Assembly (NCBI GenBank): GCA_031282525.1
Contig: JAITDN010000003.1
Coordinates: 248,001-312,000 of the forward strand
Reading direction: 5' to 3'
Length of the DNA: 64,000 nucleotides
From: Candidatus Endomicrobiellum basalitermitum
GTDB lineage: Bacteria > Elusimicrobiota > Endomicrobiia > Endomicrobiales > Endomicrobiaceae
In this document: positions 26,764-36,070 of the stretch, in pieces
Position numbering within the stretch: the stretch's first letter is position 1
Layout of the letters: each line of letters begins with the position of its first letter
Notes under the pieces: model-generated
The model's database searches: none
What the model was told of the DNA's origin: nothing
Seen by the model: the letters and a program-made list of their open reading frames with translations, nothing else
Made by a program: the position numbers and the translations under genes

Positions 26764-28794
26764 CTACACTACATTCTTACCTGTGCTCTTAATCAAATAT
26801 TCAGAAACTGCTATGGCAGACAAATAGTGTTTAATTAATTTTTCACTATTGTCCGTTCCATAAGAATACTTTATTTCTCTGTTATTACTCTTATTCCAAA
26901 AATAATATAAATGTGTTCCTTTAAAAAAATCGTACCTCACAACACCTTTTTTATCCATTATTACTCCACAATCAGAAATAATAATATTATCTTTCGCTTT
27001 CTCAGACAAAATATTCATTCCCATGGCCATGTATTTAGAGTTTGAAATAGAAAGATTGTAAAGAGTGGGCATTATATCTAAGTGAGAACCAAAAACTGAT
27101 GTATCAACTTTAATAGGTCTCAATGACTTTGGAATATATAAGTAGAAAGGAACGCTTAAAGAATCTAATGTTTTTTCATCTGAATAAGCTAAAATACCAC
27201 TAAAATTATGGTCTCCCGTAACAGCAATAATAGTGTTGTTTGCATATTTTGAATTCTTTATTTTAGTTATAAACCTGCCAAGCATTTCATTAGAATATTG
27301 ATAAGTGACGAATCTCTTTTCGGCTAAACTTTTCCCTATAATATTTTTCTCCAAATCTTTGGGTATATTAAGGGAAAGTTTCTTATAGTTGCTCGGCATA
27401 GAATATGGAGGATGGTTAGTCGTAGACAAAACACAAATAAACTTTTGATTATTATTTTGACTTAAAATCTTAAACAAATAATCAAAAAGGCATTCGTCGT
27501 AAACACCCCAAACACCACGAGCATAATTCTTGTCCATATTACCCTCGCCAAGGACATTGTCAAAACCTAAATTTGGGATAAAATTACATAGATTTCTCCA
27601 ACCATTATTACCACCATATATAAAAGTAGTTTCATAACCTTTATCGTTATATGGCATCGGACCTGAAAAGATATATTTTTTATATGCATATTTTGATTGC
27701 GCCAAAAACATTGGCAACGGAAGCCTAGTAACATTCGTAATTATACCTTCAAGACTACCTATAGTATTATCATGCGCTGGTAAAAAATTATAAAAAACAA
27801 AATCAGTATCAAAATGTTTTTTTAATTCACCTAAAACATTAAAATTCTCAGAATTATATTTTAATAAATCACTTCCAAAACTTTCCATAATAATAAGAAT
27901 GACATTAGGTTTAATATTTTCTATTGTTTTATTATAGGGGATATTTTTAAGTAAAGAAATCTCAGGATTTTCCTCTGGAATATCATCAATGTCTAAATTC
28001 AAATAATCCGCAAATGCCTCTCTTATATTATTTTTATATCCCGCCTTATTAGCACAATTATAATCGTTATTCTTATTCTTAATCTCAAGAGCCTTCTCTA
28101 AAGTGTAAACACCATTTATAGAGACTTTATTTAAGAATACATTTTTAGATACCTGTAAATCGTCTATTTTTAAAGAAAAATACCCTAAAGAGCCTCTAGC
28201 GATAATAATATTTGTGAAAACCATTGAAACTGTTACTATAAGTTTCAATAAAATTTTTTTACTCTCAAAAAGCTTTTCATATTTAAGGGCTGAGAATACA
28301 TATTTTGAAATAAAAAAAATCATAACATACGACAATATAAGTCCGCCAATTACTAAAAATAAATTATAATTTTGTGACAACGTAGATATTATGGCAGCAG
28401 TATCATCTTCAAACAATCCAAAAACTAAAACATTTAGATGATTTTGAAAATATGAATAGAAAGTAAAGTCAATACCCAAAAAAACAATAAGACTACCCAT
28501 TGATAATGTATAGTAGTATTTGAAAAAAAATACAAATTTCTTAAATAAATTTTCACCACTAACAAAAAGTAAAATGGGTAATAAAAAAACCACTGGAATA
28601 TTCAAATATGCTAAAACTGACAAATCATATCTGATACCCATATAAAAAGCCTTTAGTATATCAAAACCTAAACCATTAAAATCTATACCCTTTCCATAAT
28701 ACTTAAAAAACGCAAATCTAAAAGCTGACATAAATGACACAAAGACAGAATTTAAAAACACTATTCTCAAAAGTAGCGATTTAAAATTTTTCAA
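26764..28794 (-). CDS. LtaS-type membrane sulfatase/phosphotransferase
   Basis: Five N-terminal membrane segments (roughly residues 8-28, 57-79, 85-110, 145-167, 183-202) are followed by a large alkaline-phosphatase-like domain facing the periplasm. The LIIMESFGSD block (metal Glu), AHDNTIGS (candidate nucleophile Thr), VTGDHN and HLDIMPTL (metal Asp/His) match the LtaS/MdoB/OpgB group, which transfers phosphoglycerol or similar head groups from lipids to envelope glycans. The exact substrate is unknown. It lies between purQ and purD in the same direction, an odd place for an envelope enzyme. Confidence 0.85.
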   Translation of the reverse strand: MKNFKSLLLRIVFLNSVFVSFMSAFRFAFFKYYGKGIDFNGLGFDILKAFYMGIRYDLSVLAYLNIPVVFLLPILLFVSGENLFKKFVFFFKYYYTLSMGSLIVFLGIDFTFYSYFQNHLNVLVFGLFEDDTAAIISTLSQNYNLFLVIGGLILSYVMIFFISKYVFSALKYEKLFESKKILLKLIVTVSMVFTNIIIARGSLGYFSLKIDDLQVSKNVFLNKVSINGVYTLEKALEIKNKNNDYNCANKAGYKNNIREAFADYLNLDIDDIPEENPEISLLKNIPYNKTIENIKPNVILIIMESFGSDLLKYNSENFNVLGELKKHFDTDFVFYNFLPAHDNTIGSLEGIITNVTRLPLPMFLAQSKYAYKKYIFSGPMPYNDKGYETTFIYGGNNGWRNLCNFIPNLGFDNVLGEGNMDKNYARGVWGVYDECLFDYLFKILSQNNNQKFICVLSTTNHPPYSMPSNYKKLSLNIPKDLEKNIIGKSLAEKRFVTYQYSNEMLGRFITKIKNSKYANNTIIAVTGDHNFSGILAYSDEKTLDSLSVPFYLYIPKSLRPIKVDTSVFGSHLDIMPTLYNLSISNSKYMAMGMNILSEKAKDNIIISDCGVIMDKKGVVRYDFFKGTHLYYFWNKSNNREIKYSYGTDNSEKLIKHYLSAIAVSEYLIKSTGKNVV

Positions 28795-28928
28795 ACTATT
28801 TACTCTTATAAAAAATTATTTTACAACTGGTAGGAAACAAAAAACTTTAAAATACATAAAAACCACTCTTATCTCAGATAGAATATGTCTCAATAAAAAG
28901 ACTTTTTTCTACCTCATTATTACAAAAC

Positions 28929-29714
28929 CTAGCTTACAAAATTAACAGCATTCTGAAAAATCACTTTTCCCCAACCATATTTACTATTAAACCCTTCTCT
29001 TGCTGGGTGTTGTAATGCAAAAACATATCTTTCAGGGTGAGGCATAAGTCCGAAAATATTCCCCTTTTTATTACATATTCCAGCTATTTGTTCTGTAGAT
29101 CCATTTGGAGCTAAAGGATATTCTGGTTCACTCCCATCTTTTAAAGAATACCTAAAAACAATTTGGTTATTTTTATTTAAGTTGTCTAAAAATTTCTCAT
29201 TCATAGGAATAAATTTTCCTTCTCCATGAGCTACAGGCAAACTTATAATATCAGGTAGATTTTTTGTCCAAATACAACTGGATTCGTTTTTAATTTTCTT
29301 CTCTGTTTTCAGATAAACCCAACGACATTCAAATTTATCAGAATCATTATAAGAAAGTGTAGAGATTTGTTTAAAAAGCTCTGGATCAGGAAGCAATCCT
29401 ATTTTAACTAAAACTTGGAAGCCATTGCATATACCTATAATAGGTCTACCACTCAAAGCATATTTTTTAACTTCATCGCCAAGCTTATTTTTAACTTCAT
29501 TTGCCAATATTTTCCCAGAAGCTATATCATCACCGTAAGAAAACCCGCCGGGGAAAGCTAAAATATCGTACTCAAAAATTTTATCTTTTCTTTCAATAAG
29601 AGTGTTAATATGAACGCGTTCCGCAATAGCACCGCATAATTCAAAAGCGCTTTGTGTTTCATAATCACAATTCGTTCCTGCAGTTCTCAAAATCAATACT
29701 CTAATTTTTTTCAT
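28929..29714 (-). CDS. purQ: FGAM synthase, glutaminase subunit
   Basis: Supplies ammonia to PurL. The class I amidotransferase triad is visible: GICNGFQVL (nucleophile Cys) and MPHPER (His, Glu). Length is 261, longer than the short Bacillus type, with extra sequence around YLKTEKKIKNESS. The ORF track opens with a TTG; an AGAGGAAA site points to the ATG at 29714 (MKKIRVLIL). It follows purL. Confidence 0.94.
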   Translation of the reverse strand: MKKIRVLILRTAGTNCDYETQSAFELCGAIAERVHINTLIERKDKIFEYDILAFPGGFSYGDDIASGKILANEVKNKLGDEVKKYALSGRPIIGICNGFQVLVKIGLLPDPELFKQISTLSYNDSDKFECRWVYLKTEKKIKNESSCIWTKNLPDIISLPVAHGEGKFIPMNEKFLDNLNKNNQIVFRYSLKDGSEPEYPLAPNGSTEQIAGICNKKGNIFGLMPHPERYVFALQHPAREGFNSKYGWGKVIFQNAVNFVS

Positions 29715-29771
29715 ATGTTTTCCTCTCAAAATACATAACGATCATGAAAACTATTTACTCTCGTATGAAGA

Positions 29772-32213
29772 TTACCAATTAATAGTATTACGCCAAGAAT
29801 TTAAAAGAATTTCAGAATTTTGTCGTATTTTTACATTATTTTTCTTACTTTCAAAAATCACTTCTTTATCATCACTTACATAACCAACTTCAGAAAAAAT
29901 CGATCCATCTAAAATTTTCTTAAATTTTTCCTCATTATCAGGTTCTACTTCAACGATAAATCTCCCATTTGATTCAGAAAAGAGTATTTCAGCCGGTGTC
30001 ATCTCTCTACCACTTCTACATCTTTCTTCCAAATAAGAATAGATCTTTATAGCATCTATATCTACTTTCACACCCTTATTCGCAGAAAAAGCCATTTCAC
30101 TCACCGCAACTACAATTCCACCTTCAGAACAATCATGGCAAGCCTCTATCAAATTTTCACTCATCGCACTATAAATCTTCTCCATTATATCTTTAGATTC
30201 TCTATGATAAACACCCGGTACTATGCCACCTTCAATATTTCTTATTTTTGAAAACACCGAACCACCAAGCTCATTTCTTGTAATACCTAAAACAAATATT
30301 TTATTCCCATCCTTCTTTAAAGACATCGTAACAGTATTTTCTACATTTTCAATAATGCCCATAGCGGATATCAAAAGTGTCGAAGGTATTGAATATTTTT
30401 TCCCATTTATAGAATATTCATTATGTAAGCTATCTTTCCCTGAAATAAAAGGAACCTCAAAAGCTTTTGAGATGTCATAACAAGCCTCCATCGCCTGCAC
30501 CAAACTTCCTAAAATTTCCGGATGGTTAGGATTCCCCCAACAAAAATTATCTAATATTGAAATCCTCCTAATATCAGCGCCTACTGCAACCGCATTTCTC
30601 AAAGATTCTTCTATTGCAGACGCAGCCATATTATAGGGATTTATTTTCCCATACTGAGGATTTAGTCCATTAGATAAAACAATACCTTTTTTAGTACCTT
30701 TAACAACAGTATAAGGGAAAATAACAGCAGCATCACCAGGACCTGAAATCTCAATGTTATTTCCTTGTAATGGCTTTATAACAGTTTGTCCTTGTACCTC
30801 ATGGTCATATTGTCTGACAATCCATTCTTTAGAACAAATATTTAAATCAGCAAGTAATGAATTTAGGGAATTAGAAACTTCGAAAGAACTCATCTCAACA
30901 GGTTTTTGTACTTTTTCTTCCTTCATTTTATAAAACGCAGACTTAATAGGTTTAGGAACTCCATTATGTAAAAATTCCATATCCATACTCGCTACAATAT
31001 CATTATCATACATAAGAGTAAGTTTTTTATCATCTGTGAATTCACCTATACATACAGCCTCAACATTTTCTTTTTCAAATATTTCAATAATTTTCTCTAT
31101 ATTTCTAGGCGGAACAGCAAAAACCATTCTTTCCTGTGCTTCAGAAATCCATATTTCCCACGGGCAAAGACCATTATATTTTAACGGTACTTTATCCAAA
31201 TAAACAACAGCACCAGTTTTCTCCCCAAGCTCGCCTACGGCACTAGATAAACCACCAGCTCCACAATCAGTAACAGCCCTATAAAGATTTAAGTCCCTTG
31301 CTTTAATCATTGTATCTAATACTTTTTTCTCAATTATAGGGTTACCTATTTGAACAGCACTAACATCAGATTCCTTATCAAGTTGTATAGAAGAAAATGT
31401 CGCCCCGTGAATACCATCTCTACCTGTTTTTCCACCTACAACCAAAACCAAATCACCTGATTCAATTTTTTTGTCTATTTTATTTTTAGGGATTATACCC
31501 ATAGTTCCACAGTAAACAAGTGGATTTGATATATATCCATCATCAAAATAAACCGTACCATTTACAGTAGGTATTCCAATTCTATTTCCGTAATCTCTAA
31601 CACCAGAGACAACACCCTTAATTATTCTTTTAGGATGATGAACTCCTTCTGGAACTTTTGAGATTTCTATATCTGGATCTCCAAAACAAAACACATCAGT
31701 ACTAGCTAAAGGTTTTGCCCCAAGACCAACTCCTAAAATATCTCTTATAACACCACCTACCCCTGTTGCAGAACCACCATAAGGTTCAAGTGCTGATGGG
31801 TGATTATGAGTTTCAACTTTAAAAGCAACTCCATTTTCAGAATCAAATTCAATAATTCCAGCATTATCTTTAAAAATAGATAAACACCATGGCTTATCTA
31901 ATTCGACCGAAGCTTTAAAAATAGTTTCTCCCAAGAGATTATTATACGTTCTTTTCGTTTTTTCGCCGTCTTTTTCCTCAGTGTATTCTACCGCTCCCGT
32001 AAGTGTTTTATGCTTACAATGTTCACTCCATGTCTGAGCTATAGTTTCAATTTCAACATCTGTAGGCTCTCTTTTAAGTTTTTTAAAATAATTTTGAATA
32101 ACTCTCATTTCTTCAAGAGACATCGAAAGAACATTCTTCCTACTCAGTTCAAATAACTCTTCATCAGATAAATTCAAAATTTTAATAGTTTCACACCTAG
32201 CCGTACATTTCAT
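29772..32213 (-). CDS. purL: FGAM synthase, large subunit
   Basis: Makes FGAM from FGAR, ATP and glutamine-derived ammonia. AQTWSEHCKHKT, KVETHNHPSA and the two halves of the AIRS-like fold are complete. The segment before them (LSMSLEEMRVIQNYF) resembles long PurL proteins in which PurS-like domains are fused in front. The track opens at a TTG (32255) without a clear ribosome site; I take the ATG at 32213 (MKCTARCETI), still uncertain. A separate double-PurS gene lies 130 nt upstream. Confidence 0.93.
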   Translation of the reverse strand: MKCTARCETIKILNLSDEELFELSRKNVLSMSLEEMRVIQNYFKKLKREPTDVEIETIAQTWSEHCKHKTLTGAVEYTEEKDGEKTKRTYNNLLGETIFKASVELDKPWCLSIFKDNAGIIEFDSENGVAFKVETHNHPSALEPYGGSATGVGGVIRDILGVGLGAKPLASTDVFCFGDPDIEISKVPEGVHHPKRIIKGVVSGVRDYGNRIGIPTVNGTVYFDDGYISNPLVYCGTMGIIPKNKIDKKIESGDLVLVVGGKTGRDGIHGATFSSIQLDKESDVSAVQIGNPIIEKKVLDTMIKARDLNLYRAVTDCGAGGLSSAVGELGEKTGAVVYLDKVPLKYNGLCPWEIWISEAQERMVFAVPPRNIEKIIEIFEKENVEAVCIGEFTDDKKLTLMYDNDIVASMDMEFLHNGVPKPIKSAFYKMKEEKVQKPVEMSSFEVSNSLNSLLADLNICSKEWIVRQYDHEVQGQTVIKPLQGNNIEISGPGDAAVIFPYTVVKGTKKGIVLSNGLNPQYGKINPYNMAASAIEESLRNAVAVGADIRRISILDNFCWGNPNHPEILGSLVQAMEACYDISKAFEVPFISGKDSLHNEYSINGKKYSIPSTLLISAMGIIENVENTVTMSLKKDGNKIFVLGITRNELGGSVFSKIRNIEGGIVPGVYHRESKDIMEKIYSAMSENLIEACHDCSEGGIVVAVSEMAFSANKGVKVDIDAIKIYSYLEERCRSGREMTPAEILFSESNGRFIVEVEPDNEEKFKKILDGSIFSEVGYVSDDKEVIFESKKNNVKIRQNSEILLNSWRNTINW

Positions 32214-32344
32214 TTTTTTAGAAACACACCAATTTTGCTTCAAGCAATCTTCCAATTTTCACTTATCAAAGCTACCTATAAACCATTTCTTTTACCTTGA
32301 CATTTTTATCAATTTTCGCTCTCGCTTTATAATCCATCTGCAAG

Positions 32345-32854
32345 TCAGTGTATTTTATACTCCTGTATCAATGTATTTGCTAACAATCTTGTTGCAACAT
32401 TATTTAAAGTCACCTGCAAAATTTCACCATACAAATAGTATTTATGTCCATTTTTAACTTTAATTTCTTTTATAAGCCCTAAATCTTTAACAGCTTTCAC
32501 TACACTTTCAGATACTGTATCCGTAACACCCTTCTTATACCAAACTTCTATAACAGAAAAATCAAGATTCAATCTATCAGTTTCTTTTACATCAAAAGAT
32601 TCCGAAATAACTCTAGAACAACATTCCGTATCACACTGACGTATCACATAACTTTCCGTAATTTTATCAATCAGCACTTCAGAAGCTATCATCTCAGTCT
32701 CACTGAAACTCATATCTCCATCAACAACATATAACGGAGAATACTCTACTCTCGTTATATTTTCTATGCTAAGTCCGCAAATATCAGACAAAATATGTTC
32801 TCCTCGTAAATTTTTAAAACCTTTTTTTGTAAAGATTTCTATCTCAAACATCAT
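32345..32854 (-). CDS. purS: Two-domain PurS-like subunit of FGAM synthase
   Basis: 169 residues, twice a usual PurS (about 80). The first half (MFEIEIFTKKGF...) and second half (SVIEVWYKKGVTDTVSESVVKAVKDLGL...ANTLIQEYKIH) each look like one PurS ferredoxin-like domain; the second is the closer match. The stop of purC overlaps its ATG, and purL follows. PurS dimers bridge PurL and PurQ, so a double PurS would be a ready-made dimer, equal to the N-terminal region of long PurL. The identification rests on pattern and context. Confidence 0.75.
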   Translation of the reverse strand: MMFEIEIFTKKGFKNLRGEHILSDICGLSIENITRVEYSPLYVVDGDMSFSETEMIASEVLIDKITESYVIRQCDTECCSRVISESFDVKETDRLNLDFSVIEVWYKKGVTDTVSESVVKAVKDLGLIKEIKVKNGHKYYLYGEILQVTLNNVATRLLANTLIQEYKIH

Positions 32855-33729
32855 AGATTTCTCCCAGTCAACTTCTTATACGCACTAATATATTTTTTCA
32901 TAGTTTTTTCAACAATATTTTCCGGAAGTTCTGGGGCGGGAGAAGACTTATCCCATCTCACATACTCAAGATAATCTCTCACATACTGTTTATCTAAACT
33001 GTCTTGAGGTTTCCCCTCTTCATACTTATCAGTCTCCCAAAATCTTGATGAATCAGGAGTAAAAATTTCATCTATCAATATTAGTTGATTGTCATAAAAA
33101 CCAAATTCTAATTTCGTATCCGCAACTATTATACCTTTTGTAAGAGAGTATTCTCTTACTTTCTCATACAAGTTAATCGAAATTTTTCTTAAACTTTCGG
33201 CGACGTCCTTTCCTACCCTTCTTATTGTTTCTACAAAAGAAATATTTTCATCGTGTTTTCCACCATCTTCCTTACTTGACGGAGTAAAAATAGGTTCTGG
33301 GAGTTTTGAAGATTCCTTAAGGCCTGCAGGAAGCTCTATTCCACATACAGTTTGAGACTTTTTATATTCCTTCCATCCAGAACCTGCAAGATATCCTCTA
33401 ACAATACACTCTATGTCCACTCTATTAGCCTTTTTTACTATCATTGACCTATCGCGTAAATATTCATATTGTTTAAGCCTTGTCGGAAAACTTTCAAAAT
33501 TCCCAGTAATAATATGGTTATGTACCACACTTTGAACAAAATCAAACCAAAACATTGAAAGTTTGTGAAGAATTTTACCCTTATTAGGAATTATCGTAGG
33601 AATAACATAATCAAAAGCTGAAATTCTATCAGAAGCAACAATTAAATAACTCTGTCCCAAATCATAGACATCTCTAACTTTACCCTTATGTATCAAAGGA
33701 AAACTCACAATATCTTCTCGATCACTCAT
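32851..33729 (-). CDS. purC: SAICAR synthase
   Basis: Joins CAIR and aspartate with ATP. HKGKVRDVYDLG, ECIVRGYLAGSGWKEYK and DEIFTPDSSRFW are family signatures. Length 292 is the longer bacterial and yeast-like form. A GGGAAGGA site precedes the ATG. First gene of the purC-purS-purL-purQ run. Confidence 0.97.
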   Translation of the reverse strand: MSDREDIVSFPLIHKGKVRDVYDLGQSYLIVASDRISAFDYVIPTIIPNKGKILHKLSMFWFDFVQSVVHNHIITGNFESFPTRLKQYEYLRDRSMIVKKANRVDIECIVRGYLAGSGWKEYKKSQTVCGIELPAGLKESSKLPEPIFTPSSKEDGGKHDENISFVETIRRVGKDVAESLRKISINLYEKVREYSLTKGIIVADTKLEFGFYDNQLILIDEIFTPDSSRFWETDKYEEGKPQDSLDKQYVRDYLEYVRWDKSSPAPELPENIVEKTMKKYISAYKKLTGRNL

Positions 33730-34079
33730 TCTATTTTCCTTCCCAAAAAAATATTATTTTATACCATAACAATCTCACAGATTATAATTTTTCTTATCAA
33801 TGGCCCCATCAATACTAACCATAAAACCGAAATATTACATCCACTCCATAAAAAAACTTTTTTATTTTTAACTTAATAATTAATTATATATACTTTTAAC
33901 CTAAAACTAAATACCTTTTTTAGTTTTATCAATTTATTCGATTAAAATCAACAATACAGGCAACACCACACATACCATTCATATAAGAAAGAATAAAAAA
34001 ACATCCAAGAAAATAGACGGACAAATATAAAATCTAAAAAGTAGAGGAACAATAAACGTTCTTAAGAAAGTAAATTCTT
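33730..34079. other. 350-nt spacer upstream of purC
   Basis: It should hold the promoter of the purC-purS-purL-purQ run on the minus strand. Candidate -10 boxes (TATAAT) occur twice, but neither has a good -35 at 16-18 nt, so none is called. No purine or PRPP riboswitch core was recognised, and no gene remnant was found. Confidence 0.4.
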
Positions 34080-34838
34080 TTATAATGTAATAGTTATTGA
34101 AATTGGACAATGATCTGAGCCTAAAACAGAACTTTCTATGCCCGCAGACTCTAGATGTTTTAAAGAATGTTTTGATATAAAAAAGTAATCAATTCGCCAA
34201 CCTATATTTCTTGATCTTGCAGCAGTCTTATAATCCCACCACGTATAATTATTAGGCTCGTTATTAAAACACCTGAAAGTATCAATAAAACCCATTGAGA
34301 TAATATCATCAAGTTTTTCTCTCTCCTTCAACATAAAACCAGAGAATTTCTCATTTTCCTTAGGTCTTGCCAAATCTATTGGAAAATGTGCAGTATTATA
34401 ATCTCCACCTATAATTACTGTTTTATCTTTAAAACGTTTAAGATATTTAATTAAATAATCATAAAAATCTAATTTATATTTAAGACGTGTCTGCGACATC
34501 CCACCATTAGGAAAGTAAATATTAAAAAGTACGAAATCCCCAAAGTCAAGATAAATTACTCTACCTTCACTATCAAAAATGAAATTTCTGATACTTGTAT
34601 ACACAGATCTAGGTTCAATTTTCGACCATACAGCAACACCACTATAACCTTTTCTATCTGCAGAAGAACAGTAAAAATTATATCCATTGATTTCTTTTAC
34701 GTCTCTTGGAAATTGAGATTCATCGGCTTTCGTCTCCTGAATACATACAATGTCGGCATTATTACTTTTAAGCCAGTTGACAAAATCCTTTTTATATATT
34801 GCCCTTATGCCGTTTACATTCCATGAAACTATTCTCAT
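34080..34838 (-). CDS. xth: Exodeoxyribonuclease III / AP endonuclease
   Basis: Base-excision repair nuclease that cuts at abasic sites. It has MRIVSWNVNGIRA with the first catalytic Asn, CIQETKA with the metal Glu, GGDYNTAH and the C-terminal SDHCPI. Length is 252. The track opens at a TTG five codons early; the ATG at 34838 fits the family N-terminus. It stands alone between spacers. Keeping this gene fits a lineage with a thinned repair set. Confidence 0.94.
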   Translation of the reverse strand: MRIVSWNVNGIRAIYKKDFVNWLKSNNADIVCIQETKADESQFPRDVKEINGYNFYCSSADRKGYSGVAVWSKIEPRSVYTSIRNFIFDSEGRVIYLDFGDFVLFNIYFPNGGMSQTRLKYKLDFYDYLIKYLKRFKDKTVIIGGDYNTAHFPIDLARPKENEKFSGFMLKEREKLDDIISMGFIDTFRCFNNEPNNYTWWDYKTAARSRNIGWRIDYFFISKHSLKHLESAGIESSVLGSDHCPISITITL

Positions 34839-34993
34839 TAAAAATTTTTCCAAAACAAAAATTTTATGCTATGCAATTTTACCAGTTAAATATTTTAATA
34901 AATTCCCATTTTTAATTACAAAAAATCTTTCTCTCTTTCTTATGACACTCGCCATACATTTAATTTACTGAAAATTTGCAATGCACAAACATT

Positions 34994-35464
34994 CTAAAAT
35001 TTTGCGTTGGCAATTACCATCGTTGAGAAGTAACCAGTTTCAATAAAATTTATAAATCCGATTTGCACTCCATGTAAATCTTCAGTCATATTTACAAGTC
35101 CAAATTGAAATCCCCTAACTGATTTCGCTTTATTAAAAAATCCGCATTGTAAACCGCTGATTTCACTTGAGTTTAAATTTATTACTCCAGCCTGAACTCC
35201 TGCAAACGATTTCGTAAGTATTATCGGACTTACTTGTATTCCTAAACCTTCATCAATCCTTGAAAAAATAAAATTCAACGATAAACCCTTTATTTTGTAA
35301 GTGTAAGAACTTATACCTATCTCTAAACCGTCTACCACATCATTTTTTTCGGGTACAGCTATTTTATCCAACAGAGAAAACTTAACTGGAGTTCCTGGGA
35401 TCTCAGCAAAAGAGACACTCGCAATTAACACATACACTACTAATACTAACAATACTCTTTTCAT
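34994..35464 (-). CDS. Secreted repeat protein (GxQxGxxN repeats)
   Basis: A signal peptide (MKRVLLVLVVYVLIASVSFA) precedes a mature part with at least four short repeats of the form G-hydrophobic-Q-x-G-hydrophobic-x-N about 18-21 residues apart (GVQAGVIN, GLQCGFFN, GFQFGLVN, GVQIGFIN). Such repeats build flat beta structures in surface or outer-membrane proteins of several anaerobes and Leptospira. Function unknown. A GGGAAT ribosome site favours the ATG at 35464. It follows engB by 17 nt and is probably co-transcribed with it. Confidence 0.75.
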   Translation of the reverse strand: MKRVLLVLVVYVLIASVSFAEIPGTPVKFSLLDKIAVPEKNDVVDGLEIGISSYTYKIKGLSLNFIFSRIDEGLGIQVSPIILTKSFAGVQAGVINLNSSEISGLQCGFFNKAKSVRGFQFGLVNMTEDLHGVQIGFINFIETGYFSTMVIANAKF

Positions 35465-35481
35465 CATTATTCCCACATAAA

Positions 35482-36063
35482 TTAACTAATTAAAAATTTA
35501 ACAGCGTCTACCTTAAGTTTGGCAAACCCGTTTCCTTTTTTTGCACTTACTACAAATATTTTTGACTTGTCAGTATCAAAATACTCCGCTATTTTGAGTT
35601 GTATTACATTTTCACTAATGTTTTGAGGCACTTTATCGCATTTATTTGCTATAATTTTAAATTGGATGCCCGACTTGTCAAGCCAACTAGCCAGATTGAA
35701 GTCTAGTTCGGTGGGTCCTATAAAAGCGTCAATAATAATATAAACAATTTTCTTACTCTTTCTTTGAACTAAATAACTCTCTATCATTTTATTCCAAAGA
35801 TCTTTTTCATATCTACTTACTCTTGCAAACCCATATCCCGGCAAATCAACTATCCATTTGCCTATAGAAACGCTATAAATATTTATATTTTTTGTTCTAC
35901 CAGGAGTTTTTGATATCCTCGCTAAATTTCTTTGCAAGCATAAAGCATTTATAATACTACTTTTCCCAACATTAGATCTTCCAGAAATAACAACTTCCGC
36001 AGAACTATTAGGTAGAGAATTCACTTTCAGAACACTTTTAAAAAATACAGTTTTTTCTAACAT
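35482..36063 (-). CDS. engB: Ribosome-assembly GTPase EngB (YihA/YsxC)
   Basis: GTPase needed for large ribosomal subunit maturation. G1 GRSNVGKSSIINAL, G2 TPGRTKNINIY, G3 DLPGYGFA, G4 NKCDK and G5 SAKKG are all present. Length 193 is standard. Seven nt after a BI-1-like membrane protein gene. Confidence 0.96.
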   Translation of the reverse strand: MLEKTVFFKSVLKVNSLPNSSAEVVISGRSNVGKSSIINALCLQRNLARISKTPGRTKNINIYSVSIGKWIVDLPGYGFARVSRYEKDLWNKMIESYLVQRKSKKIVYIIIDAFIGPTELDFNLASWLDKSGIQFKIIANKCDKVPQNISENVIQLKIAEYFDTDKSKIFVVSAKKGNGFAKLKVDAVKFLIS

Positions 36064-36070
36064 CTTTTAT

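Noticed and set aside
32256-32344. Short ORF MDYKARAKIDKNVKVKEM between purS and purL as a gene
   Set aside because: Only about 20 codons, no ribosome site and no family; more likely linker debris of a split gene.
33730-34079. Possible purine or PRPP riboswitch before purC
   Set aside because: None of the conserved core elements was found; only AT-rich spacer is visible.
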